From contig SRSI01000013.1 in NCBI GenBank assembly GCA_005656395.1, positions 620,001 through 684,000 on the forward strand: DNA of 64,000 bases, written 5' to 3'. Below the pieces are notes generated by a model. That model made no database searches and had not been told where the DNA came from. It saw only the letters and a program-made list of their open reading frames with translations. This DNA is from Strongyloides papillosus. Its lineage: Eukaryota > Nematoda > Chromadorea > Rhabditida > Strongyloididae. Positions 1 through 13,925 of the stretch are shown here, one piece after another (positions within the stretch are counted from its first letter, which is position 1; every line of letters starts with the position of its first letter). Both the position numbers and the translations under genes were made by a program.

Positions 1-2199
1 TCTACAAGTATATACTCCAGTATCAGATTTCATTAAATTAAAGATTTGTAATGAACCTGAGGGAAGTTGCCTGAATCTTTCATCATAACTTGGATTTTTT
101 GTATCCTGTAATTCAATAACATTACCATCTTTCAACCAATTAATAACTAATGGTGAATTTCCTGTTGCTTGGCATGGTAAAAGTGCATTTCCTGAGACAA
201 GTAAAGTTTGATTCATATGACCATATTTTATTAATGGTGGTGGGTTTCCAGAAAGAGCTAGAAAAAAACAATGATAATATATTTATAAAAAAGATGAAAA
301 TATGTTTACTTTTATTTATACAATCTTTAAGATGTGGATTATAAGTACAGGAAAAGGCTAGAATAGTAGCTAAATCTAATATATTAAATACCATACTAAT
401 ATATACACATTTGTTTTAATTTAAAATTTTCCTTATCAACTTGAGAATATTATAAGAATGATGGAGTAATTTTAATGGTAGTAGATGAAAATAGTAAAAG
501 AATATATGATGTATGAATACCTAAATATATAATGCATACAAATGAGCTAAATATAAAAGTTTAAAGAGACAAAATAATTTGGTACTATAAATGTGTCCAC
601 CCTTTTTATGGTATAAAAACATGTGAAATAAAAAGGTAAAAGTATGCATATATTCTTTTTCAATTTAATTTACATGAGTAATAATAATATTGTTTTCATT
701 ATAATAATAATACTATCAAAATCTTCATTTGACACTCTTAGAAAAATGACATTGAAAGAGAACACTACACTCTGAGTCACTTAATAAACTAATATAGAAA
801 TCTAAAACTATGTTTTTGTTTGATGTTATGTTAATATAATGCATCGCTACACATTAACATGATAATAAGATAAAGTGAATGAACCATGATATTTGTGAGA
901 AAAAAGAAAAACTATACCTTTTGATATTACTTTAAGTAACGCTTCCGCTTTAGATGATCCTGCTGAATTGATAGCAGCGCAAATATAATTGCCCTCATCA
1001 TCTAATCGTATATCTGTGATTAATAAATCACCATCATTAGTAACTTTGAGGCGTCCATCCGATGATGTTTTTCCTTGAAATATTGTAACATCTTGTTGTG
1101 ATTCTTTTGACCAAAAAATGTCAGGTTTTGGCATACCTGTTGTTTTACATTCAAAATATGCCGTCTCACCAGCTTTTATCTCGACATTTTGTGGTTTTTT
1201 TACAAATTTTGGTTGGGAATGAACTTTAAGGATTGCCGTTGTCTCAATTCGACCGGCAGAATTTTCTGCTATACAAATATATTCACCAGTGTCATTTAAT
1301 TGAACATTCTGGATGGTGAGACCTTTATTATTTGGATGAATGTATGCTCTACCAACTGGCATTGCTTCACCACTTTTTTTAAATGTAATACTTGGCATAG
1401 GATCTCCAGAAGCTTGACAATCAAAAAATACAGATGATCCAATTTCAGCTGTCCTATCTCTAGGTGGTACAATAAAACTTGGTTTTGCATGAACTGATAA
1501 TTTTGCTTGATTAGATTCTCTTGTACCAGCAGCATTTAATGCAACACATTGATAATTTCCAGCATCACTTTTTTGAACATTTTCAATAATTAAATTCCCA
1601 TGGGGATGAACAGTTATACGACTATCCTCTTGTGGTTTAATCTCCTTATTCTCCTTTTTCCAATATATTTCAGGTTCTGGAAATCCTTTTGGTGGGGAAC
1701 ATTCCATTATTGCTCTTGATCCAATAACGACGTTAACATTCCTTGGACGAGTTTTAAAATCATCTTTTAATGAAGCTACACGTACAGTTGCGTCTTGTGA
1801 TCTTGTTTCACCATATTCATTTTTAGCTACGCAATAATATGTACCCGTATCAGCTTCTTTACCAGATGTGATAACTTTTAGTAAAAATAAACTCCCCGAA
1901 TTAAGTAAAATACGATGAATATTTGCACCCATTTTAACAGGTTCACCATTTTTATACCATGTTATATTTGAATTTTCATCCTGTACTCGACATGGTAATG
2001 TTACAGGATCATTATTAATCACTAATGTATCTAATGGATGTTCAATTATTACAGGTGGACCAGTTGATATGACTAAAAAAGTGAGAGAATAATAGAGAAG
2101 ATACATTATATATTAAAACTTACCACCATGATAGAAAAGTAATTTTAATAATATATATATTACAAAGAACCTATATTGGTTCATAAGAGTTAACCTCAT
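1..2199 (-). CDS. sax-3: SAX-3/Roundabout guidance receptor, 5' part (runs off left edge)
   Basis: Robo-family receptor for Slit, a plasma-membrane protein in axon and cell guidance. My model has exons 2124-2199, 918-2072 and 1-257, with introns of 51 and 660 bp; phases agree at every junction. The first exon supplies ATG at 2199 and a hydrophobic signal segment (FFVIYILLKLLFYHG). Exon 2 encodes four Ig domains, each with paired Cys (YYCVAKNE, YQCVALN, YICIAEN, YICAAIN), and starts with the Robo-like PPVIIEHPLD. Exon 3 begins Ig5 (ALSGNPPPLIKYG) and ends on a complete codon at the window edge. Further Ig5 sequence, fibronectin-III repeats, transmembrane segment and cytoplasmic motifs should lie outside. 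The order and wording of the Ig domains resemble C. elegans SAX-3 as I recall it. A second in-frame ATG at 2106 lies inside the proposed first intron. The 660-bp intron is long for this genome. Confidence 0.88.
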
Positions 2200-5100
2200 A
2201 CTACTAAATTATATATATATGTATTTATATATAATTATTACTAAGATATTTATAAGGTAATGGGAATATAGTGTATGTAGATATTTTATCTCTTCAATAT
2301 ATAAAATTATTTAAAAATAATTAATTTGTAGTGATGATATTCTGTAGAGCATATAGAAAAACACTGATACTAAAAGCTTGATATGATTTTATGGAGAAAA
2401 AAAAATTTTTTTGCAACAACCCTCCTGTGGTATTTGTTATTATTGTTGTTTGCTAGCAAAGTTTATTGTAAATATAATATTCATTCCATAAACAAATTTA
2501 GTTTATTATAGTAGAATAAAAAAAATAATAATTATTATTATGAATATGTATAATATAGAGATAACTAAAAATGATTTAGGTATAAAAATACTCTGAAAAT
2601 AAGAAAGATATTACATATGTTATTTATTATTAAAAAAATTTCACATTACTTTGTGAAGGAGTCTATATTTTATAAATAATATAAAATTGTATCTTATTAA
2701 ATATTTATTAGATTTTAAGACAAAACATCTCACATTTAAATAATTTTTCTTCAAGAATAAATGATATGGGAATAAATATAAAATTTTATATGTGGTATAA
2801 TTAAAATAGGATTTCAAATTTAATAGCAAAAAAGTGCGCCATTTAGAGAGGGTGACCTTTATTGAAAAAAGTGTATAATTTTGACTAAAATAAGATTTAT
2901 TCATTAATGGTTAAAGAAAAAATCATACAACAATATATACCATGCGAAAATAGATGTCTATTTTTACTTGAAAAATAAAATCGCATTAAGAGGTAAGAAA
3001 TAAGTTGTACCATTAAGAATATTCGAAGGAAAAATAAAATAAATTATAAATGTGTATTAAGAATATATACTTTTCTAAAATAAAAATATCAATTTAGCGT
3101 CTTTGATGACAATGAAATTTTTGTATGATTTTTATAAATACCATAATGAATGTTTAGTCTATTGAGAGCTATCATCAAGAGAGAAAATTTTTATAATAAA
3201 AACAATAGTAATAAAAAGATTTTTAAAAATATATTTTATTAAGAGAGTAGAATTTGTTAATCTGTTTACATAATAAATTAAAGAAGCAATAAATTCTTAA
3301 GAATATGATATATAGAGATAAGTAATTTTAATTGTTAGATAGAACAAACGTTTATAAAAAGCTATGATCAATAGGTGTTATCGTAATGATGAATAATAGT
3401 AGTTTTTTGTCATTGTTTTTGCCAGTCATAATCATCTTTTCTTTTTATTAAGACTTTTTCATTATATGAAATGACAAATTTCTTGTGATGAAATACTATA
3501 ATCCATATCATATAAATAGTGTGATTATATGTAAAAGAACCATTACATGGAAGTGAAGTAAACTACAATTAAATGATACAAGTTAAGTTTAAAATTGTCT
3601 ATAGAAGGTACTTAACTCTCTCAAGCCAGATTGACCGTATAAAATCGACTTTTTAATGTATAATTGTTAGGAATAAAGGATACAATTAAAGATAGTAGTA
3701 AAGAAGTGGCAATCTTTTTTCCAAACAGTTCACCTTTAATGTTAAAATTTTAATATATCATCTATATAAACATTATATATGTATCAATAAATTGTACATT
3801 GAAAAAGATAAGAAGATATAAAAAAATATTTAATGTATTCATTTATAAATTTTTAAATACATAAAAATAAATGTTAATATCTATAAAAGTTTAAATGAAT
3901 AAAGAAATAAAATAGTACATTATTTAGAATTTATAAAAAATGAATTGAAAAGATGGAAGAAAAAAAACATTATGGCAATCTTTTTAAAATTCTATTTTAA
4001 CACAAGGATTATTTTCATAATTTTCCTTAAAAAACATGACATTTTAATTCATAAGAAATGATAAAAAAAGCATTTTATGTAAAGTGTATCTGTTTTAAGT
4101 AACTAGAATTTTGTAGAAATTTGTTCCAATAGATATATATATAACTCTCTTTATATAGAAAGAGATGAGAGAATGTTAAAAATTTCTGAAGAGGATTAGT
4201 TTTTCTTAAATTTTGAAAATATTTTGAGCCAATTAAGCATATTCTATGAAATGTAAAACTTTTACTATCTCCTCACTTAAATAGGGAAAGATTTTTAGAA
4301 TAAGAAGAATATAATAACAATTAGACAAATATTTAGTTTTCTTTTTTATAAAAATTGTAAAAAGTTGAAAGTTAGGATGATTGAATTTTTATATAAAAAT
4401 AACTCTATGACAAGAAATATATGTATATTTTTCTTTTTAATATTATTACGATAAGATATGTATAAGGGATATATTATAAAATGTATCGTCAAACACCATC
4501 CTTTCAACAGGCAATAAAATATTTCCTATGTTTAAAAATAAAGATGATTGATAGTCACGATTGGATGTACTTAGATTTTATTATTAAATAAAAATTAGTA
4601 TAAAAAATAGGAAAAATTGTTAAGAACATTAAAAACATTTATGTGTATTGATAAAATATGTTAGATTCTTAGAGATAAAGTATTAATATATACATTAAGA
4701 ACAAGAAAATAAAATTTTTATTTAATTTGTCATAGTAAGTAAAAAAAATAAAAATAACAATATAAATGGAAATGTAAGTAAAGGGATTATCAACCAACTT
4801 TAAGTATATTATTTTGGACTTTACTTAAATATATGAAATACTACTTGGAATAGTAAAAAGTTAATGTGATAATTCATTTGAAAATAAAATAGATTGTATT
4901 AAATTTTCCAAATTAAAATTTTAGAAAATTGAATAAAAGATAGAGGATATATACATATATAGAAAGATATATACAATTATAGAGTAGAATGCACATGTCC
5001 TATCAAAAAGAAGGAGCTCATCAAGGAAGATTAAAACAATAGGTCCAATAAGTAAGTTGGCCTCTCAACGCGGTAAGCTATAATATGACAGGCAAGTCAC

Positions 5101-6327
5101 TACAACAAGGACACTCTGTGCCACTAATGTATAATATTATAGAAAAGCGCTGTTGTTGAGAACGTTATCCGGTGAAAAGCAATGAAATAGAAAATAACTT
5201 CTTTTTTCTTAATAAATGATAGATACTTTATTACAAATTGTAATTACTTTTTTTATTATTATTATTTATGGAGGGAAAAAATCATAGTCAATATTAGAAG
5301 TTCATTGAAATTTAAATTATTATTACTGTTTTGAATAATAATATTAAATATTTCCTTCGTAAAGTATAAAATTTTATAATATTAAAGTAATAGATCATTA
5401 AAATAATTTACAGTATAACTGTTATGTGTTTATTTTAGTAATAATCAAACGTAGTAGATAACATTAAAAATGATATATAGCATAGGTTAATAATAATCAA
5501 TGAGAAATGAGCATAATTATAATGTTGTTAAATGTTTATCTATTATATAAAATGAAAAATTTAAAATAACGGATGAGTAAATAGAAGAGGTCACAGAATA
5601 ATAAATAAAACGGCAAATGAGTGATAATTAGTTTCTACGAAAGATGTATAGAAATACTTTTATTGGATTCACATAAAATCTTTAGAAAATAAATAAATTA
5701 ATACTTTCATGTTAATTTAATTGTTTCAACTCATCATATTAAATTAAGTGCCATTCTGTTGTTTAAAGACAATGTCTCTCAATATTTTGCAGTAATTATA
5801 GGGAGACTAAAATGGGAGTGATATTTGGAATGTTTACAAATATTAGCTTCAATGACTTATACTATCTGTTAACACGCTGCGGCAAACTACTTTAAATTTT
5901 TGACCTATGTATCATTATAGAAAATGTTAAATTGATAGAGGCACCAGATTAAGATAACGATTGTAAAAAAAATGTTAGTTTTGTTGGCCTTGTATGAAGA
6001 AATAAGTAATAACTCCTTCAAAAAGTGCCGAAAGATCTGTTAGAGCATACAATACTTGTCAAGAGTTTGTCATAAATCATATGCGTGAACAATTTAAAGT
6101 TTAAAGTTTTATATAAAGAAGAAAGTATGTTTGGATGAAAAGATTATCGTAATACAAAATATAAATTATGACAAGACATCTGTTATTTCCCACAATTATA
6201 TATACTTTAGGTGATGAATATAAAGAAGTTGATTGTAAATTATTTGTATATCTTTTATTATTATAATTAAGTGGGTTTTTTTGTTTTTTAATTTGAAATT
6301 AATAGTAAAAATAAGTTATTAATAGTA
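2200..6327. other. 4.1-kb intergenic stretch upstream of sax-3
   Basis: No exon with coding character was found. The sequence is AT-rich, with (AT)n runs near 2150-2235. A less AT-rich patch lies at about 4985-5175 and carries no convincing ORF, tRNA box or splice-flanked exon. It is the likely sax-3 promoter/enhancer region on one side and the UGT 3' flank on the other. Confidence 0.5.
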
Positions 6328-8049
6328 TTAATCTTTCTTCCTCTTACCAGACATCTTTGTGATCATTCCTGTTTGTTGTCTTTTGAATTTACTCATAATA
6401 TACCACATAAATGTAGTCATAAACTTTGTGATAATAATTATTGTAATGATAATAAATATTACAACATAGACATGAATTTGTGAAATAAACTTTTCAAAGG
6501 TACTTTTTTGCTTCAAAAATTTTGCCCCACGATGTCTTCCAACATGCTCAATGTAGTACAATGCTCTATCAAAAGCATTTTCAGAACGAGATTTCATAGC
6601 TTTTGACATATCTTTGACTGTTATTGAATATTTATTATTTTCTAAAACAGATTTTATACTTTTCATTAATTTTCCCTCATTTATATCCTCTTTCTCAACA
6701 ACTAAACCTAATCCTTTATTTCTCATTTTATATAAATTTTGCCTATTTACACCATATAATGGAATACCAACCATTGGGACACCATGAAAAATACTTTCTA
6801 TAATACTGGACATACCACCATTTGTTATAAAAAGTTTTGTTTTCTTTTGAGCTATAAGAAAAAACGTTAAGAATGGAATATTTTATGATGTCATGTACTT
6901 ACCAAGTAAATCATTTTGTGGAACAAATGTTGTTATATTTATGTGACTAGGTACCTTATCCATCTCAATACCTAATTCTTCATACTCAGGTCCTAATCTC
7001 CAATAAATTCGATAAGTGGTTAATTTTGATAATACATTATATAGGGGTTTAAATAACTGTGGTTTTATTCCATTAATAGTTGCTTGAGTTCCAAATGATA
7101 CAACAATTACACCACTCTTGGCAGATGCTATTGTTGTGTTCCAGGGATAGAAAAGAGGCTTAACATGATCAATGTGAAGACCACCAACTGGAATAACATT
7201 TAATGGTAAAGCAAGATTACTTTCAAGTAATATATCAGTATTTATAAAATATAACTCAGCATCCCTTTTTAATGTATTAACATCTGGAAAAGTTGTAAAT
7301 CTTTTTTTAATTTCGTAATCACTTCCAAAAAGATTACCAACTTCTCCATCCAATTTATCATATTGTTTTGACAAAAATCTTGATAATCTTTGAATGCCAC
7401 TTTGAATAAGAAGTTGTCTAGTTAGACATAATCCATTAACAAACTTTCGTAATAATTGATTTTTAATGCTATGAGTGATAGGACAATGTGATAGTTCAAT
7501 ATTCAAGTTCCATGGAATGGATGATGCAATTAGCGTCTCATCAGTTAATCCGTCTAAATCAAAATAGATAAATGGAATTCCCAGGACATGAAGGAGCCCT
7601 AATTGACAAGGATTTTTAGAGTAAACAATAGCAACGTCAATTTCCTCTTTTTTAATAACATCCATTAAATTTGAATTTAACATTTTGTCGCAAGAAGCAT
7701 TATGGGCATTCCAATATGGCTCATCCATTGCCTCATACTCGTATTCCATTCTCCATGGAACATCTGATCCTATTTTAATTAATGCTTCATACCTTTCCTT
7801 TGATACCATATTTTTTAAAATTTTTTCTTTAACCATATGAAGTTTTGGTTTGACAAGGCGTGGTTCTTCAGGTATTAGGATTGGCTTTATTGTAACAACA
7901 GAGTGATGGCGTAAGGCTAATTGTTGTGCGAGGTACTCAAAAATATGTCTTTCAAATTGATTGGTTCCAATAAGGAAAAATAAAACATTGATAGTAGATA
8001 TTTGACTAATACATAATGTTATTAAGAATAGCAATAATTTTAATTTCAT
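6328..8049 (-). CDS. UDP-glycosyltransferase (UGT), ER type I membrane protein
   Basis: Predicted 556-aa UGT transferring a sugar from a UDP-sugar to small lipophilic substrates in the ER lumen, part of phase II detoxification. Exons are 6903-8049 and 6328-6851, with a 51-bp intron that joins in phase (NDLL then AQKKTKLFITNGG). Residues 1-19 form a signal peptide (LKLLLFLITLCISQIS). The C-terminal half has the UGT signature core FITNGGMSSIIESIFHGVP. A hydrophobic stretch near the C-terminus (VYVVIFIIITIIIIT) is followed by a basic tail (KFKRQQ..GKRKKD), typical ER topology. Length fits the family. Oddity: where most UGTs have a GDQ..N donor-sugar motif, this one has YGVNRQN, so the Asp-Gln pair is absent. 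Family assignment is firm; substrate is unknown. Confidence 0.93.
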
Positions 8050-9095
8050 TTTAAGAAACGTTAAAAAAGTTATAGATTAATTAATGAATTGGTAAAATAT
8101 CTTAATGAATGGTCCTAAATAACTAAACTCACACCCAAAAATTAAAATTAGGCTAAGTAAATAAAGTAAGTGTTGGATTGTCTTCGGATATTTAAACGTT
8201 ATTTTGTCAATTCAATCTTTTTTGTACTAATCTTAAAGGTAACTTCAGTTGAGGTTAATGCAAATATAGACAGAAGTTAAAATGTTCCGATGTCTTTATA
8301 AAAAGGTAAATTATTTTTGATTGAGAAGTTAATGTTTGTTTTATTGAGTTAATTTAACAAAAGTAAATCTAAATAAGAAAATTCAATATAGGGTAAAAGT
8401 ATCTAAGTTTTAGTGATTTGAAAAGTTTTTAGTTAAAAAAATTTATTAATAGTGTGGAAAGTATATTTATCCTCTTTTAAAAATTATTAGCCTATAATTT
8501 AATTATATTAAATATAAAAGTAGGAAAAAGTTATCATAAATTTAAAGGTACTTGAGTTTATTTGTTCTAACTTTTTTGATATACACAAGCTTTATTTCAT
8601 ATACTGTTGGAAATATTTTAGAAAGAATTGGACTACAGAATCAAAATTTTTGTTTTATTTTTAATTCTTAAGAATATATCACTTTTAACCAACGATTAAA
8701 ACAATAAAATTATTTCAATATTTTTTGTATCCAATAAAAATTATAATATCTTTCCTTTGAAATTTAATACATAGTACATTCGTTTTGATTTTAAGCTTTT
8801 ATCTCATGTATCATAATTGTATATAATAATATTATGATTAATCTTTGACTATCAATAATATTAAATGTCTTTTCCATTTCAAAAAAAATAATTTTAATTA
8901 TATTAGTAATTGCAGGGTTATATAAAAATTTAGTTATAATTGAGAATATTATGATAATTTATGTTTTCTAGTTAATTAACAATAATATTATAAATATATT
9001 TATTTGCAAATAAAAATTTTTTAATTTACATTAATATAATTATTAGTATTTCAATAAAATATCTATGAGCTTCTTTTTTTACGTTTACATTATGA
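8050..9095. other. Intergenic, about 1 kb
   Basis: AT-rich sequence between the UGT start and the unc-53 stop. I see no ORF, RNA gene or repeat in it. Confidence 0.5.
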
Positions 9096-12000
9096 TTAAT
9101 CAAAAGAATAATCTTTATCATTACCATCAACATCAATTTCTTTTAAATTTTTCCTATTCTCATTATTACAATTTTGGATTTTTATTAATGCAGCAAGGGG
9201 ATCAAAACTTGAATCAATTGCATTTGTATAAAAATTTTGATTAGTTTGATTTTGAAAAATGGAGGCTAGTAAATTTTTTGGGTATGTATTATTTGACCAT
9301 GGCCACTCTCTTCCTACAATATTAAGCGGTTCTTCAATTAATGATAATGTTAATGGTGAATGTTTTGCTTTTGAAATACATTCTCTTGAATAAGGCACTA
9401 ATTTTTCATTCCATAAACTTGAGAACCAACATATCATTTTGCGAATATCTGTTGAGGGAGGACATAAAAATTTATATAATAATAAGCTGTGAGTTTTTGA
9501 AGAGGGCAAATGTGAGAAGAAATTTAGTAATTCTTTATAAATTGATACTAAAAATTTGATTACTTTTTGATTTTGATATTCAGTATTATCATAGTTAGTT
9601 TCCTCTAAACAATCTAAAAAGTCATCTGGATTTTGGAGGTTAAGTATATTCCTTTGCACAACATTTTTTAATATATCATCGTTATTTTCTATGTTAAATA
9701 TTGTAAAAATATTATTTTCATTGGTGAATTGGATATTTGAACATATTCCTTCCTCGAGACAACACATCACATATATATTACTTTCCTTAAACTTTATCTT
9801 TGATATTTTTTCAGACACATAAATAAATTCATCTGTTCTCAAGTGTAAAAGTGAAATTATAGTTTTTGATTTATGTGTTAAATAAAATATTTTATCAATT
9901 TCTTCTAAAACTTTTTGACGACATATATCATAATCATGACCATTAATAATATAATTCTTGCCAGAAGGTTCTTTGATTTTATTTGATATCTGTGTAATTA
10001 AGTTATCCTTCATTATTGATATATCACCATTAACCAAGACATATCTATTTTTTTCAATAATTTCAACAAATGTTTTAAGAATATTTTTACTTATACATGT
10101 GTTAAAAGCTAATGAATCTAAAGATTTTTGTTTATCACCCTTCAAAAATAAATGGATTTTTTTATCTTCACTACAAACAATTGATGGATTACTTGGAGAA
10201 GAGCTTGTATTGATATTTCTTTTAAAAACACCAATTGAATAACCAAGGATAGATGATATCTGATTTATACCAAGAGTATTATTATTATCTATCATTTTTA
10301 TGTATTTTTGGAAAATTTCACAAATGTTTGTATCAAATGTCATCCAATTTATTCCTATCAATGAGTGCTTTAAATACCCAATAAAAGTTTTTGGACAATC
10401 ATCACTACAATGAATTGTACCTGACATCTCATTAACAACAAATACTTTCCTATACTCTGATTCACAAAATTTTATCCCATTTAAGGAAAGTGTATTATTG
10501 TTACCATTCGAATTACCACTGTTCCAGGAGTTGTGAGTTGATGAGTTGGTAAAGTCACCATTACTACTTCTATCAGAATTAATAGTTGAATGGATTTTTA
10601 AACTTAAATTTTCTGATTCTAATTTTTTAATTGTCTCCTTTAACTCTTCAACTTCGTTTGCCTTATTTAAAGCCTCAAGTCTCATCTCAGTTAGTTGTTT
10701 ATCCTTTTCCATAAGATTATTTTTCAAATTAATTGTCTCATTACATAAATTTTCTTCTCTCTCCTCTTCATCCCCCTCATGTACATCTCCATTTTTGTTT
10801 GACAACTTATTTTTCTTTTGTTTAAATGCTTTTTTAAATGGATTACCTGAATTGGATGTTAAAGTTTTTTTCATACTTGTTGCAATTTCAGATAATTTTG
10901 ATTTTATAACATTACTCTCTTTACTTGAGTAACTAATCTTTGATTTCACACTACTTAAACTTTCAATAGATGGATGCTTCATGGCCATCGCATTCTCCAT
11001 CATCTTCCTTTTTTGGATAATAGAATTATAAACTTGTAATCTTTTTAGTTGTTCTTTGATTTTCCTTATCTTAAAATCCATTGGTTCCATCTTAAATTGC
11101 AAATGCTCTAACTCAAGTATAACTTGTTCTAACTCCTCATCAAGTATATTGTAATAGTTTGATTCAAATTTTGCATGACAACTTGAAGTTCCTTTACCAA
11201 CTTCTTTATCATAGTAAAAATTCTTATTTTCATTTATACTTAATGTTTGATATCTACCCTCATTTACAGCATTTCTGTTACTTGTACAACTAGAAGGTCT
11301 TTGTTTAACTGAATTCATAACTATCAACCCATGTCCTTTTTTATCATTCCTTCCAATTACTTCATTTTTAACAAGATTAATAGAATGCAGCTGATTTTGA
11401 TTATCTTTTTCAATACTTGGTTTCTTTTTAATACAGCTGACTCTATCAAGAGAATGGCATTCAGTTATACAGTCACTATTATTATAACAATCTACTCGAA
11501 GTTGATTTACTATAAAATTATATTAAGTTATATACATGTATTATAATTGCATTATTTAAAGAATAATAAATAATTAAAAGAAAACTTACAATTATTTACA
11601 TATCCATGATCATTATTATAATTAAGTGGTATAGATGGTTGTGGATATCGATAATTTAATTGGAAAGATGAGGCATATTTCGATGATAACGGTTTATCTA
11701 AAGATGATTGTGGTGAGGAATTTGAATTAAGTTGTGAGAAATTTGTATAAGCACTACTACGATGTGATGTTCTACTCTTCAATAACAATTCATTCATTCG
11801 TTCCTTTTCCGTTAATATATGACGTTTTGTATAAATCGTACTATTACTTTGATATACAGAATTTGGTGATAATGGCGGATTTTGTGAAAAATCTGTACAT
11901 GAACTATCTGACAAATCATCACTTGAGAATATATCGCAAGTCCCTGAAATGTCACTAGATAAAGAACTGCTATCATCTTCCAAAATACATTCATTTTTAA

Positions 12001-13925
12001 GAGACTTTTGATATTCCTTGATAGTTGAAAAATTTACATAATGGTTCATTTTACCATTTATTCCCTTATTAAGTCTATTGTCACGACGTAACTCCTCAAC
12101 TAACTTATCCGTCTCCATATCATTTTTAACTTGGTTCTTATTTCTCATATAATTTAAATTTTCATTATTTATATCTTTTCCATTAATTTTAGAGTAATTT
12201 TTTTCTTCATAATGTAAACGAGCAACTATCTGTGGAGATTTTAATACTGGTAATTGGACATTTTCAAATGTATTCTCTTCTTCATTTAATTTTTTACCAT
12301 CAACCAGAATATTTGGACATGTTCCATTATTATCAAATATTTTCTTGTCATTCGAGTCAGATAAGAATATATTACATTTGTCATTATCATCTGGGTATGG
12401 TAAACCTTCAATGGACGATGTTGAAGGTGATGTTGAAGTATTTTGTGAGATGGAGTATGGTGATGGAGATTTAGAGGATATTTCGTTATTATCTTTTTTA
12501 ATCACATTTTCATTAATTATTGGAGTTTTTGAAAAATTAATCTCCCTTTCCTGAGGTACCTCATCATAGTTGTTGGTTAGTGAACTTCTCTCCCCTTCAT
12601 CCTCATTACATATTTTACCACATAATTTTAAATTCTCATTATCTAAACTAACTACATTCAAATCTTTTGACTTATCTTCTATTCTTCTCTTATTACCAGT
12701 ATCATAATTTAAAGTAGGATTTTGGTTATTATTTTTCAAAGAACCATTAATAGTTGAACTTATAGTTGTCATTTCAGTATTTTGACCCTAAATAGTTAAT
12801 AATAAAAAGAATTACTTATCATATAAAATAGCATGCAAATGACTTTATTATTTATATATGAAAACAAAAGGAAATTGTATAATAAAAACTTACGACTTTT
12901 TCAACTTTTCTTTTAAAAGATGAAATTTTTGACAATTCCTCTCCTCCAGGATGGAGGATATTATCATTAATATTTCCTTTTTTTTCTTCTAACGATAAAA
13001 ATGTTGATATGGTTGGTGATTTTAATGAAGTTAAATACTTTAATGGTTCTTTAGTAATTGGTTTTTTTATGTTACATGGAATAGTTTTTTTAATCAATGC
13101 AGTGTTTTGTTTAGTAGTTGGTAATCCTGAAATATTATTTGTTGGTGGTAGTAAAGTAGATGTATTGGTTGGTTTTGGGATTTTAATTAATGTCTTCTGG
13201 TTATTCATTATACCATTTACTGATAAATTTTTATTTGCCTTATTTGAGGTATCAAAAGAAGATTTCACTCCATCTCTTTTGCCATTCTCTTTCCTGTCAT
13301 TTGATGTAATTACATTATGTTTAGGTATTGAAAGTTGGTATTTAGTGGTTGGTATTTGTCTTGTATATATTGGCATCCCTTTTTTAGAAGAATTCTGACT
13401 ACCATTAACTATTTGACTTCCTATTTCATTTTTAAAAGGCTTTCTTTCATTATCAGAATAATGTACGAGTTCATTATTGGTTTTTTTATTACCGTTGGGA
13501 GTTGGTATAGATGATAGTGGAAGGGATGATGATATATTGTTATTTTGTTTTTGTTCTTTTTTCAGTGTTTTATCATCAGATGATTTAAGCACACAAATTC
13601 TTGAAAGTACGTTTTTATTGGTATAAATATTTACTGAAGGAATAGGAATTCTTTTTTGTTCTCCTGGTTTAATATCCTTTTTAATTAAATTAAAACCATC
13701 TTTATTTAATGAAATGGGTACAATATGTGCATGTGATACTATCTTTGGTTGTGGAATTGTAGATTGACTTACTACAATTTGCCTTGAATGAGAATTTCCG
13801 TTTCTTAAACATAAAAAATATATGTATAAATAAAAAGAATTAAAAATAACAAAGACAATATAAGGACAATTATACATAATTACAATAACAAAAATAATAT
13901 TTAATGTTTACCTGTTTTTTTGCAT
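9096..13925 (-). CDS. unc-53: UNC-53 / neuron navigator (NAV) homologue, short N-terminal form
   Basis: Cytoskeletal regulator of cell migration and axon outgrowth. Model: exons 13912-13925, 12894-13803, 11590-12787 and 9096-11509, all phases consistent, 1511 aa. Matches to remembered UNC-53 include the Ser-rich DSSSLSSDISG..SSDDLS block, a following KSRTSHRSS block, CHSLDR (about residue 727), coiled coil near residue 1000 (LKETIKKLESENLSLK), GYLKHSLIGI and LGYSIG. At the C-terminus are FLCPP..WFSSLWNEKLVPY, REWPW and FDPLAALIKIQ. No calponin-homology domain precedes the first exon; an in-frame TGA lies two codons before the ATG, so this resembles a CH-less isoform. The AAA-like domain is degenerate: the P-loop position reads VLVNGDISIMKDN (about 1199) and a Walker B ILDN equivalent is missing. 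The 14-nt coding first exon is the least certain part. Confidence 0.85.

Noticed and set aside
847..2106. ATG at 2106 as the sax-3 start, giving a short signal peptide within one exon
   Set aside because: A canonical GTGGTAAG donor at 2123 and TTTTTTAG acceptor at 2073 join a better first exon (2124-2199) in the right phase; the 2106 ATG would be intronic. It remains a possible alternative start.
10546..10932. Plus-strand 128-codon frame opposite unc-53
   Set aside because: Leu/Ser/Phe-rich antisense shadow of a Lys/Asn-rich coding exon; no splice or start support.
13009..13398. Plus-strand 129-codon frame opposite unc-53
   Set aside because: Antisense shadow of the conserved-frame unc-53 exon 12894-13803.
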